Source of the DNA: Mixophyes australis | Lineage: Eukaryota > Chordata > Amphibia > Anura > Limnodynastidae | Assembly: GCA_036250195.1 (NCBI GenBank) | Contig: JAVHZZ010000004.1 | Span: forward strand, 143,845,729 to 143,909,728 | Direction: 5' to 3' | Length of the DNA: 64,000 bases | Part shown: positions 24,201 to 38,100 of the stretch, piece by piece | How the letters are laid out: each line of letters begins with the position of its first letter | How positions within the stretch are numbered: position 1 is the stretch's first letter | The notes under the pieces: generated by a model | What the model was told of the DNA's origin: nothing | The model's input: the letters and a program-made list of their open reading frames with translations, nothing else | Databases searched by the model: none | Position numbers and translations under genes: made by a program

Positions 24201-27200
24201 GATATTGATCTGTAGGATTCTGGATATAAAAGGTCTTTTCAAGGCTTCGGTAGAACCATTATCAGTGCCTCGGACATTGATGGCAGAAGACTGCCCAACT
24301 TGGTTAAGTGGCTAATAATTGTGGAACAAACAAGTTTTGAAATTTCTTATATAGCTCTATGGGGAGACCATTGACCCCCTGGGCCTTATGATTTGGAAAC
24401 AAAGATATAGCCAAATCTGTTTCTTCCAATGCAAGAGGCGCATTCAAAAGGGACACCGATTCCTGGGAAAGTTTAGGGAGTTTAATTGAGTTTAAATATG
24501 TGAAGAGTTAAGTACTTGTATACTGTACCTTAGAAGCATAAACATTCCTATAATAGTCAAAAAATGTTTAAACAATTTCACTCCCCCCTAAATACTTGTA
24601 TAGACTGGTCATTATAAATCATTGGGATAGTCCTACTACTCAACTGTTCCCTAGCCAAACAAGCCAAATAACTCCCACCCATATCCGCCTTTGAATAATA
24701 ATGGTGTTGTAAGAAAAGAAGACAGTGTTTAGATTTATCAAAAAGATAGTCCTTCCAATGTAACTGTGCCTTCAGCCACTGAAGTCGATCCTAAGAGGCA
24801 TGTGATTTTAAATACAAACACTCCAAGTCTTTGCAATGCTATTCCAACAAGGACTCTGTCCTCCTGTCATTCTATTTTCATTAAAGAAACCCCCCCACAA
24901 ACATGTAAGATCAGATCCAGTCCCCATCGAAGCCCACCAAGCTGGGTTTAATTTCCAAAATTTTACACCCCTATCTCTAATCAAATCGATACAAATAAGT
25001 ACAGAGATGCCTCTGTAAAAATATTCAACTGAGGTCACATACTGAGTTAATGACAAAGAAGACAAAGCCAAGTCTATCCGCGGCATGGTGTGACAAGATG
25101 TAGAATAACAAGCTGTTGTACATCCGGATGTCTAAGTCTCCATACATCAACTAGGCCCATCTCCTCAATCAAATGAGAAAAGGGAGTAGGGCGATTAACA
25201 AGAGACATACTGACCTCTTGCCACCTATCCAGCCCCGTGTGAAGGACATAGTTGAAATCTCCCAAGCATACCACCGGAGTAGCCGGAAAGAGTGCCATAA
25301 ACACAATAGCTTTTCTTAACACGTCATCATTATAGGGGGGTGGAGCATAAACTGATAATATAATTAGAGGGGAGAAATTAACAACCGCCCTGAGAACACA
25401 TACAGCCCATACGGGTCAATCTCTACCTGTTCCTGTGTAAAAGTAAAAGATTTCTTAACTAAATCTGAAACTCCCCAAGAATTATGGGAATGAACGGAAT
25501 GGTACGCCCACCCCACCCATTGACGTTTCAGGGCCATAACCTTACTACAATATAAATGTGTCTCAACCAAACAAAGAATACCTGAGTCATACTTTCGAGG
25601 CTGAGACAACACTATATAGAGCTTGACTTTCAAACCTCTAGTGTTCCAAGCGAGCAGACGAAGACCCTTACCAGACATTCTACTCATGGTCATACAGAAT
25701 TATACAACTAGAAAATTTGGAGATGTTATTAAAGGGAGAAGCAAAAAGCTGAGAAGAGGAGTCAGGTGGCCAATCCTGTGTACAAAACAAAAAAGCAATA
25801 CCCCTAAGCAAAAATAAACACAATAGTACTTTGGTGAAAACAAAAAGACCAACAATCCTGTCATATTCAGTTCACAGCTAAATTAGCAAGAATGATGTTC
25901 ACATAAAAGCAGCTCTGAAACTGGGAAGTACACTAGTTTAACTTACCATGAAAGCAGCTGTAATTAGTATAGTCCCAGAACATGCAGTTTATGCAATAGG
26001 AAAGTAATTAAAGAATTCCAGTTAATAAATAATAATATTAATAATAAACCCCTTTGCACAACAAATATAACCATTGGTGTCCCAATTGTGCGACTCACAC
26101 CTTTCAATAGATTCTTCCAACAGCAGCTGCAGCGGATGTGAACTTTCTGCTATGAATGTTTATATGTCTGAATGTGACTTGTGTGCAGTGTAACGTTATC
26201 AGAGGACGGCACACACTTCACATTCAGACTTCAGTAGAAAAACAGTTGGGTGCTGACACCAGCTGGTATGTTCATCCTGAGCAGTTGCAGGTCCCACGAA
26301 TATTACCCTGGAGTGCTATTAATTGGGTGGAGAAGGGTTCATTAAAAAAAAGAAACAATAAATAGGTCCCATCCACACACACAGTTGCCACTTCTGGTGC
26401 ATGTTGACATGATGGCATCATATAATCCCTGCAGGTTTGTTGGCTGCACATTCATGCTGCAAATCTCTCATTCCATCACATCCCAAAGTACTGAATTGGA
26501 TTGAGATCTGGTGACTGTGGAGGCCATGAACTCATTGTCATGTTTGTGGAACCAGCTTGAGATGACGTGTGCTTCTTGACATGGCGTTATCCTGCTGGAA
26601 GTAGCCATTAGAAGATTAGTAGACTGTGGCCAAAAAGGGTGAGCACATGGTCAGCCACAATACTCAGGTAGGCTGTGGCATTTAAATGATGCTCAATTGG
26701 TATGAAGGGACCTAATGGGTGCCAAAAAAAAGCATTCCCACACCATTACACTACCACCAATACCAGCCTGCACTGGTAACACAACACGGGATGGATCCAA
26801 GGATACATGTTGTTTACACCAATTCTGACATTACCATCTGTATGCTGCAGCAAATTAAGAATCATCAGACCAGGCGATGTTTTTCTAGTATTCAACTGTC
26901 CAGTTTTGGTGAGCTTGTGCACACTGCAGCCTCAGTTTCCTGTACTTAGCTGAAAAGAAAGGAACTTGGTGTGGTCTTCTGCTACTGTAGCCCATCCACA
27001 TCAAGGTTCAACGTACTGTTTGTTCACAGAGATGCTCTTCTGATTACCACTGTTGTAATGCATGTTCATTTGAGTTACTGTCACCTTCCTGTCAGCTTGA
27101 ACCGGTCTGGCCATTCTCCTCTGACTCTCTTATTGACAAGATGTTTTAGCCCACTGAATTGCCAGTCACTGGATTTTTTTTTTATTTGCACCATTCTTTG

Positions 27201-30200
27201 TAAACTCTAGAAACTGTTGTGCATGAAAATCCCAGGAGATCAGCAGCTTTGAGCTACTAAAACCACCCTATCTGGCACCAACAATCAATACAAAGTCGCT
27301 TATATCACATTTCTTCCCCATTCTCTGATGTTTGGTCTGAACAACAACCGAACCTCTTTACCATGTCTGCATGCTTTTATGCTTTGAGTAACTGCCACAT
27401 AATTGACTGAATATATAGTTCAATTCAAATAAAGTGGCCACTGTGTAAATAATACCAGAACAAAAACATCATCCTATTACTTTCGTGGGTTATTTTTTTT
27501 AAATAAGACATAGGGGGCCACTAGTAATGGGCATTTTATACAGTGCCCATGCTTTTTAATGATGGTTAGGGACCAGTATGACGGTTTAACAGAAATATGC
27601 TTTCTATCGGTGTGTCTTAATGCAGATGTAGGCAGGGCTGCCATCAGAAACTGTGGGGCCCAGTACTAATTAATCTGGCGGGGGGCCCTCCCCATACATG
27701 TGCCCCCCTCCCCATACATATGCACCCCTCCATCTTCAACATACATGCGCCCCCTATCCCTCATCACAGTACATTCCCCCCACTCCCTCATCCAGTAAAT
27801 GTTCCCCTCCCCCCAAAGTAAATGTCCCCCTCTCCCCTCCCCGCAATGACAGTAAATGTCCTCCTCTCCCCCCACAGTTAATGTCCCCCTCTGTCCCCCA
27901 ATCACAGTTAAGGTCCCCCTCTGTCCCCCAATCACAGATAAGGTCCCCCTCTCTCCCCCAATCACAGTTAAGGTACCCCTCCCCCCCCACAGTTAAGGTC
28001 CCCCTCTCTCCCCCAATCACAGTTAAGGTCCCCTTCTGTCTCTCCCCCCCTCCACAATTAAGGTCCCCCTCTCCCCCCTTCCACAGTTAAGGTCCCCCTC
28101 TCCCTTCCCCCTCCACAATTAAGGTCCCCCTGTTAAGAGCGTTTTGTCGCTATCCAATAACGATTGTCGAATCTCGATTTGTGTTTCCAACGCACAAATA
28201 TTTATTCTCAAAAAGTAGCAAAATAATTCAAGCAAAATAATAATAAGTACAGCCGTTACTTATCGCAGGCGCTCTGGATCCAGTGAACAGTCATTCAATC
28301 CTGAAGTCTGTGGACAAGAAGTCTGTTCACTGGATGTGAGGCTCATGCTTATATGCAAACAGAAATACAGTAAAACAATACAGATGATGTGGCTTGCTTC
28401 TATTGGTCCAGGTTTAAGGAAGGTCCAGGGGGTTGTAGATCATAGGCTGGTTTAATCTAAGGAATTCAAAGGTGGGGGTCATCTCTCCAGGGGATGAGCT
28501 CTGTTCTTCCCGCCATAACTCCAATTACAACCAGTCTATTAGCATTTTACAGTCAGAATCATATTAAAGGTTTATTCCCTAACATCAATAACCAGAGTAT
28601 GCAATGTGCGATCTCTTCGCCGAATGCACCGGACAGCTGCTGATGTAAAGGGGATTAATATGATATCAAACATGACACATTTCCCTTAACCTGAACCATA
28701 GGTTTCACTAGTATGCATATACCTTCTTTATTAAACATCAAATCTACTATATTTCGACATAAATGACTATGTGTTGCAACTACAATTAATGTGTACTATT
28801 TACAAATGTTTATGTTTGTGCGAATGTGTGTAAAAGTGTAGAAACTGTTTATTGCCACGTGTTGCGGCTGGATACGCCCTTCCATGCCGTAGCGTGCTCT
28901 ACGTATAATTTCAGACAAAGACAATCAAGTTTGCTTGATATTAATTGAAATGACTTTATCGAATTAGCTGACTTCGACACCCCTCAAACCCCCTTCCACA
29001 ATTAAGGTCCCCCTCTCCCTCCCCCATTCCACAATTAAGGTCCCCCTCTTCCTCCCTCTCTCTCCACAGATCAGGTCCCCCAGGCTCTCCTTCTCCCCCC
29101 TCCCTCCACAGTTATAGTCCCTCAGGCTCTCCCCCTCCCTCCACAGTTATAGTCCTCCAGGTTCTCCCTCTCCCTCCACAGTTATGGTCCCCCAGGCTCT
29201 CCCTCTCCCCCCCCCATCAAAAAAATATGAGCTTATTTACTTACCTTCTCCTCCACGATGCTGCAGCTCTGCCTCCCGGTCACTGATGCACTGGGAGTGA
29301 TATCACTGCACCGCGCTCCCAGCCTATCAGAGTCTGGGAGGCAGAGCTGCAGCATCGCGGAGAAGGTAAGTAAAACAAAATGGGAGGCACGGTCAGTGAC
29401 TGCGGGGCCTGGACAGTCCAGGGAGTCTGGACAGACGGAGAGGTCTGTCCGGGCCCCCTAGTCTGTCCGGGCCCCTCACAGCAGTACTGGCCGTACCCCC
29501 CTGATGGCGGCCCTGAATGTAGGCATACTTGTAGATATAAGCATACTTGGTGGACTACTTTGCATTTAGTAACTGATCCTAATATTGCTCTCAATAAATA
29601 ATAATGGTTCCAGCATAATGTTTAGCAATTTGTTGTATGTATATATCTGTTTGGCTATTGGGCTAGCAGTATAAATGATTATTTGTTCCCCATCTGCTTC
29701 CTGTCTCTGTAATGCAGTATAGTTTTTCACATTAAATGTCCATTATTTCTATGCAGTCCTCAAGGGAAACTCTCCATGGGTCCAGATGTTTGACGTGCAG
29801 TTCCTTGGTTCTGTGGAAGTTCCACATCATCAGGGCAATGGTATCCTGTGTGCAGCCATGCAGAAGGTAAAATAGCGTATATAAATGTAGTACTGTTAAA
29901 ACGTTGAATTGCAGGATTTCTAACTAAATGTTGATTTTAGAATATACAAAACTTGCTGCAATAAGCTTTTAACAGGCTCTTTTTAGACAAATGATGGCAT
30001 CGGTTGTTAATTTCAGATTTTATATTGGCAACAATTTTTTTTAATAATATCTAAACTGATTGTAACATTTATGAATTGTGATTCAGATTCTAGCTGTCAT
30101 TTAGTAGAATGTACTAAACAAATGATAAGAAGACTCTGGTTGCAATAGGCAACATCTCCACTTTTTCAAACACGCAGCTTGAAAAATTTACGCCCCAGAT

Positions 30201-32029
30201 TATGTGGTACATGCAGCATTAGGGTTATGTTGGGTGGTTCCCACCTAAACGTCAGTTGATAATTGCAGCCTGAAGAGTATTCTTATCTGCACACGATGGG
30301 CCTGATGTATATAGTTGTACATAATTTACACTTACAGCGTACGTCCTGGTTGTAAGTCCTGGTCATATTTTTAGATCTGTGCGACTCGGAATACTATGCA
30401 AATTGCACACTTTTTGTTAGGTACACCTCTTTTTCTGCCTTACGGGGCCGCTGAGCCTAATACACTTAAGTGTATCAGTCGCAGCAACCCAGTAAGGCAG
30501 ATAAATAACTTAATAAATAAATGTAAGCATAAACAGTGTGTCCCTTTCCCAAACAGCTTAATTAACCCTAGTGCTGCCAGCCTAGGCTTACAGCACTAGG
30601 GTGGTGCTAGCAAAGGCTGGTTTAGCATTAAGGCAGGGGGGCCCCATGCTACTGATTTCCCTGCTATAGTGCCACCAGCCCGGGCTGGAAAATCTTAGTG
30701 TTGGTAATAGTAAATTCGAGGGGACCCCACGCTTTTTGACCCTCACGATTTGCTAGTACTGGCTTAAGCTGTGTGGAGGCGTTTTTATATTTATTATTTA
30801 TTATTCTTATATTTTTACTACAGCAAGGTCGTTATCATCAGCACAGATCTTGCAGCAGGCGAAAGCACCCACAACAGATCTCCTAGAGACCTGTCTGTGG
30901 CAACGTCCCCTTCAGAATAGCACGTAAAGAGCGTGAACACACCCTTACATTGCTAGGCTCGCCCCCTACCTACCCCGTTCCATCTCTCTATATATCTTTG
31001 GTTAAAAATAAAGAAAGATATACTGTAATGCTTTAAACCAATTCCAAACTTCCTAACTTTTAATGATCAATCTAGATTAAGCTCTAAATTGGTTGATTCC
31101 TAAAAGAACTTTTATTTAAGACTATAGTTGCCACTTGTGTTTTACAAAGGATATTGAGGCCCACTGATTTGGTGTTTGCTCTGGAGCTGCTAATGTCTTA
31201 AAACAATTCAGAATTCTTGAGTTATATGTATACTGTATTGTAAAACATAACCCGTCAGACTTGCACAGAGAAGCGCACAAACTTTCCAGGGTACCATCAA
31301 CAAAGGTGCCATAGTGATGACAAGATGCAGACAGTAGCATGCATGGTTACGTTTGTGATAGAGCACTGTATCACTGTTGTGTCTGATTTCACAACCAGAT
31401 TGCAACTGCAAGGAAGCTGACGGTGCACCTGCGACCTCCCTCTAGCTGTGAACTGGAGATTTCTCTGCGCGGCATCAAGCTCATTCTAAGAGGAAATGAC
31501 CGGCCTGAGGTAAAGCAAAAGAAACAGACCATGGGGGGTTATTTAACAAAATAGCGGAAAGGTTAAGACAAAATACATACAAAAATTATTTATGTATTTT
31601 GTACATGAAAAGTTTATAACTTTTTTTAAATGAATGACATTTAAAAAGTTATTTAAAAATGAGTTGTTTTTTTATAGTATTAGTGTTTTTTAAAGTTTTT
31701 TTCTGCAAAAAAACATTTAGTACAATACACATTTTGTTTTTTCTTATATTGATAATATATGTTTATTTGAATTTCAAATAATTAACACGTGGTGAGGGAC
31801 ATTTTCTTTCCAACAGAATCTGCACTCCACATTAAAAAGAATAGTAAAGTGCCCTGTCTTATGAGAATAGAGAAAAACATATTCTCTTAAGTATATATTT
31901 TCACTGCAAAATACTAAGGACAAGAAAAGATGTTTTTACACATCATATAGTGACTTTATAATATAGTATGATGAACAATTGTATAGTTGTTTCATCAAAG
32001 TCATTTTTAAGAATATTTTATATATTATA

Positions 32030-32086
<57 letters not shown>

Positions 32087-32087
32087 A

Positions 32088-32126
<39 letters not shown>

Positions 32127-35100
32127 TATTAAAAATAGAAGACCAAATTAACTTATTTAATTTCAAAAGCAAAAGCTGACCACCTAGATTTCTGCTGTGG
32201 TTATGAATAAGGCAGATTTATACTGAGCCCCTACTCTCTGTTCTCATCTTGTAATGCGGAAAGTAATATTAACTTTTTGCTTGCATTGAATTAAAAGAAA
32301 GGCATTGAATTCCGAAGACAGATTTTTCATTTCCCATTCAGACTGTAAGTATGAACTTGACCATGGTTGGCCTTCAGTCAGTGAAACATTAAATCAGCAG
32401 TCTATTACTAACTGAAGCAGCACATCACTTTACCCCTCCTGACATAAATGTTATATGTCTCTATGCATGTTTGATGTACTCTTTTCAGGTATATCAACAC
32501 AGTAATCTTTACAGGCCAGACACACTGCAAAATCACAGCCGATATCAGACAGGATGAATATCCTTATGTTCGTTATCAGGCATTGTGAAAAACTCTCAGA
32601 AGATGAAGGCTATAGATTTATACATGTAGTTACCTTCCGATCACACTAATAAAGCTGCAGTGAAGCTGGGAGGGATCTGATTGCTTGGTCTGGGAGCTGA
32701 ATGGCTAAACCTCAATCAGATCTGGCTATGCATATTTGTGTGGACGAATGAAACAAGGATCTTGTCTGGGTTTAAACTGCAGGAACAAAGGTTGTGTAGA
32801 CTGTAAAGTCTGCTCAGTTACTTTAACTTCATGAAGATACTGAGCCACAGTCCATAGTGGTGTCATGGTTTTATTGAGTACATAACATCTGTCACATTTT
32901 GTTTTCACAATCGTGCTACCCACATCAACTCTCCTATATATTATAAGGGTCAAGTGGCACCAAAATACACAAAGTTTTCTTTATTCATTAAATCAAGCAA
33001 TTTAGAAACTTCAGGATCAACAAGTTGATATTTATTTTCTACACAAAAAATTTAGTTACTAGCAGTTCATTGTCTCTTTCCCAAAGGAACACTGCAGGGA
33101 AAAGTCAGTAATTGGCTGTTGGCTTTGTAGTAGCATGCAGGGGCATAACTAGACCTTTGTTGGTCCCATAGCACAACCTTGATATGGGCCCCCATGTACC
33201 GCCAATGGTGAAAAACTCATCCAAGCTCATGGGGCTCTGTCAAGGATGACGGACCCCCATCAGATGTGGGCCCCATAGTAGCCGCACCCTCTGCACCTAT
33301 GGTAGTTATGCCCTTGGGTAGAGATGAGTGGTTACTTGTTTGTCTGGAGGTCATTGAATGTTGTATTGTCTGCAAAAGGTTAATGGAAGGACTTCAGAAT
33401 TTTTAGTTGTGATTAGATATTTCTTCATGTTATACTTTGTTATCAGTATAGGGACTTTAACATTATTAGAGATCCTTACCAAATGTATTTTAGTAGCCCA
33501 CAGTGGTGCTTTGTATGCCAATAAATACTGCATCATGATGAGCAAACATTGGGGCTGAGGTCATTGGCCTCTAAGAGTACCTCTAATCTGGTAAGAATCC
33601 AAACAAGTATACATGTAATGGGTTAAGCTTCTAGGAAGAGGCAGTAGTGCATGTAAAACCTCTTACTCTTTAAGATTTAAGCAGAGAAAGGTAAACTACA
33701 GTACAATTACACTGTAAATCTCTGGAAGAGAAAAAACCCCAAAAATAGAAACATACAGCAACAAAGCTCCGATGTGCTCAAAAAGCAATCACAACATCAC
33801 ACAGTAACATGTACAAACCGTCACGTGAGATAGTTTTATACCCCACACGCCTTACAGGCAACATTGAGAAAATGCATAGTGGTCATTATAGGCAGTCAAC
33901 TATCATTAATGGAATTGGTACAAATTACAGACAGCACAATCACAGTAGAAAACTGAAAATTGTCACTACAATGACATCCCTGATAAATTATATATACTGC
34001 AAGAGCCAGACAGCTCTACTCACAGGGCTATTTCTGGGTGCAGCATAAACACATCATATCACGTAGGACACTCTTGGGAAAGGGTTTTTCTTGATCTTTT
34101 TCTGTAGTTGAGTCTACTTTTTCCTTTCCTTTTTTCTTCCTTTCCTTCTGGCACCTCAGATCAGCTGTCTTTTTGTTACTGCTGTTCTTTGTCTTTGTAA
34201 TCTCCTACTCTTGCTTTCAATCATTCCTTTCCACTTCTTCTGGTGTCTGTTCTTGTCTGTGGTCACCTCTATTTTATACATCACCCCTTTTCTTCATTTC
34301 TCTCTCTGTGCCCTTCCTTTGTCAACTAATACTTACTCTGGACCTGATGCTGAGTAGGACAGTTGCTCGTTTGTGTAACATAAAATCCACACATTTGTAC
34401 CATGCATGCCCACAAAAAAGCCACACGCATGCAGATTTACTTGCATCTGACACTTGCATCTGCTTGTGATGGGAGAGGCGGGATGAACGGGGGGAAGTGG
34501 CGGTTTAATACAGACCGAGTACAGTAAGAGTGTAGACCTACATGAAGACGCATATTCGCCTGTCAGTAGCCATATTAATTGCGGGTGCCTTAGGTCTATG
34601 CAAATGTGCTTCTGACCTGGTTGTGTAAATGTATCTGGGTGTATGTATGCCTAATAAATCTGCACATATGTTATTGATGCAGAGCTGGATGCACTTTGCA
34701 ATGAGAACACCTCAGCATATTGGTGTAAGTACATTATTGTTATATGCAGCTTTTTAGACCTTAAATTTTGGACTGCAATACCTATATTTTTTCTATCTAT
34801 CATGTACACCTCTCTCTCTAGACCACGCCTTCCTCTTGTCTGCTGTACAATCCACTACTGCAACCCTTGCTGTCTTCTCTTATTAGCGTCCCCATCACAC
34901 CACTGCTGAGACTAGCTGCGGCCAGTGGGAGATCAGTGCTGATCTCTGGTGCATGTAAAGAGTGTTGGTATGAAGCGCTATGCTCCATCTGCTGTGTTTT
35001 TCACCGGTGGTCTAGAGGGACAGGAAATGAGGCAGTGACCAACTGTCCGCATGTCGCTACTGCGCATGCGTGGACTGGAAATTCGGGTTTGCGCCAGTCT

Positions 35101-38100
35101 ATGTGAAGAGATAGGACGCAGTGAAAGTGAGTAGCTGCTTTACTGTTGTAAGTGTTCAATAAGCCAACACCTTGGTTAAGTTTAAACGTGTGTGGCTTAA
35201 CATCCATATCCAACACTGCCGACACCTTTTACAGACACCCAAAAGGTTCTTCCAATAGGTTATAGGCCCAGGATCATGCGTTGGAGAAAGCACTTAAACA
35301 AGAAAATGGTAGCAGTGGTACGTAGAAATAAAGGAAGCTGATTCTTCAGAAAATTCCTTTATTTGGTACAAGAGAAAAATGCACAGCACTGGGGCCAGTA
35401 TAAGCTTTATAAAATGAAAATGCTCAGAGATTTATACAATATGGAAATTCGCCATGGAAATGCAGCTTAAGCGGGAAAAGTTGTGGTCACAATTGATCCA
35501 GGAGCGAATCCAAACGGTGATGAAGTAGATAGAGCCATGGGGACCATAGGCTTAGCTGTAGAACAGCATGTGTATTCTATCATCAATGGAAAAGTGTCAG
35601 CACAAGACATGTGGACCACCCTGCAAACAGCATATGAGAACAAAGATCTGATGTGAAGAATAAACTTGAGGTGTCTCTGTATGGGACAAATTTAAGAGTC
35701 TATGAGAACATGAACAAGTATATAGACAAAATGCTGTCAATAGCCCAGCAACTGGCATCTATGGAGGCACAGGTGGACGATGAGGAAGTTGCGCTGGTAA
35801 TGCTGCAAAATCTCACGCCAGAGAGTGGTACCTTTGGAATCCAATGACACCAAGCTAACAACTGAAATCATGAGGGCCAAGCTGCTGCAGTTCCAACAAC
35901 GAATTCCTGTAGAGACAAATGCTGAAAGTTCTGCTTTACTCACCAAAGGAACCAAGTCCAAAAAGCCCAAGTATAAGTGCTTTGCATGTCACAAAATGGG
36001 GCATAAGGCTTTTGAATGTAGGCTGAGAGATTCAAGTGGTGTGCAGAAGAACTGTAACAAACCAAACTAGTCGGCATTGAATGTTGCAGACAGTCACAGA
36101 AACAAATGCTGGTATATGGATTCGGGGGACACTAGACACTTCAGCTGCAATCAAGAGTGGTTCACATCGTTAAAACCATGCAAACCCATATTGGTAAAAA
36201 GAATTGGAGAAAAGTCCTTACTGCCATAAAAGTCGGGATATCACAGACAGATTCCCAGATTTGGGAACCAATCTTATTTCTATAAGCATTCTAGAAAGGA
36301 AAGTTTACAAAGTCTAATTCGCAGAGGACAAATGTGTGGTGCAAAATGAAAATGAAAGAGGGACTATAATGGCCACAGCGACCTGGTGCAACCAACTGTA
36401 TGTCCTAGACACCGAACAGTGTTGTGCGATGGCCGCTTCTGACACAAAGCAATCCATGGAGCTGTGGCATAAGCAGCTGGATCACCTGGGATACGACAAC
36501 ATACAGAAATCTGTTGATGGGATGGTGACAGGGATCGGTATAAGTAATCCTGAAAGACCTGTATGTGATCGTTATGTAAAGGGTAAGCAAGCCTGTTGCC
36601 CCTTTTCAGAGTCAGCAACTAGGTCTGAAGTACCGCTAGCTCTAGTACATACAGATGCATGTGGTCCAATGGAGGTAAAATCAGTTAGTGGCTACAAATA
36701 TTTCATGACACTCATTGATGACGCCACAAGGATGACACTCGTGTACTTTATTAAAGCAAAGAGTGAAGTTGTGAACAAAATTGCGGAATACAAGAGCCTG
36801 GTAGAGACTGAAATGGGTCTGAAATGAAAAGTCTTGAGATCCGACAATGGTAGAGAGTATGACAACAGGACTTTAGCTGAGTTTCTCAAAGGATATGGCA
36901 TACAGCAGTAACTTACAATTGCCTACACACCAGAGAAAAATGGTGTGAGTGAATGAGCAAACTGAACAATTGTTGAAAGAGCACTAACTATATTAAATGA
37001 CACAGGTCTGGAAAAAGAGTTTTAGGCGGAAGCAGTGTCCACTGCAGTATACCTAAAGAACCGTGCCCCAACAATAACTGTGAAAGGCAAAACACCACTG
37101 GAGGCATAGTCTGGGAAAAAGCCAAGTGTCGGTCATCTCTGAGTCTTCAGCTCCAAGGTGTAGGCACATAAACCAAAAGAAAAGAGACAAAAGTTAGATC
37201 CCAAGTCAGTGGAATGTATCATGCTTAGATACTGCCAGGAGAGTAAAGGATACAGACTTTGGGACATTAAAATAAATGTCTCATAAAACCCAAAGATGTG
37301 GTGTTTCACGAAATCACATCAGCTAGCAGTATGGTGTAACAACAACCATAACAAAAGTTTGTAATTCTGGATATACAGGCAGCGGAAAGTGTGTCTGAAC
37401 CTGAAAGTGTTAATGCGGATATCCAATTGCAAAACAGGATTTCTGTAAAAAGCAACAGAGGTATTTCCCCTTAGGAGATATTGCAAGGAATTCGCTAACA
37501 TAGTCTTCTGTGAACTGCAGAACATCCAAGAGGCCAAATCAACCAACGAATGGGAGGAATGGAAATTGGCAATAAATAGGTAGTTGACAGCTCTGGATGA
37601 CGGCAGTACATGGACTGTAGTTGTCGGACCTAGTAACCATAAGACGATCAAGAACAAGTGGGTCGTTTTTAAAAAGGTAAATGCTGATGGAACCATTGCA
37701 CGCTATAAAGCGTGCCTTGTTGCCAAGGGATACACCCACAAAGTTAGGATTGACTATGGAGAGATCTTTTCGACTGTTGCCAGATACAGCACCCTAACAG
37801 CCATTGCTATTTCTATAATCCATGGTTTATTGCTGTACCAGCTTGATTTGACTCAGCATTCCTAAGTGGGGAGTTAGTTGAGGAGCTTTATAAGAAGCCA
37901 GCTGAACACTATAATGACGGTGTGTTCCAAGAGGAAAAAGTCTGACTCCTAAAGAAATCCCTTTAGGGCCTAAAGCAAAGTGGCCGTTGCTGGTATGTAA
38001 AACTGGATGCTGTTCTGCTGGAGATGGACTTTATTAGGTCAGATACTGATCACTATCTGTATTGCAAATCTATAGAAGAAAAATTATTCATCATAGTGGT

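Larger units (their letters stand above)
27633..29515. mobile_element. non-autonomous hAT element, split by a solo LTR
   Basis: The ends are cagggctgccatcag and ctgatggcggccctg (inverted). The flanks are gatgtagg (27625-27632) and aatgtagg (29516-29523), an 8-bp duplication with one change. The ends resemble those of the 16926-19138 element. It holds C-rich tandem repeats on both sides of an 849-bp insertion, and a long imperfect hairpin at 29237-29374. Confidence 0.82.

Noticed and set aside
27666..28090. Gly- and Pro-rich ORFs on both strands
   Set aside because: They come from the C-rich tandem array of the hAT element.
31936..32179. Ile/Tyr-rich ORFs on both strands
   Set aside because: They come from the TA microsatellite.
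34867..35225. Possible 5' LTR of the copia relic
   Set aside because: No second copy after 38731 and no clear TG/CA ends, so I left it unassigned.
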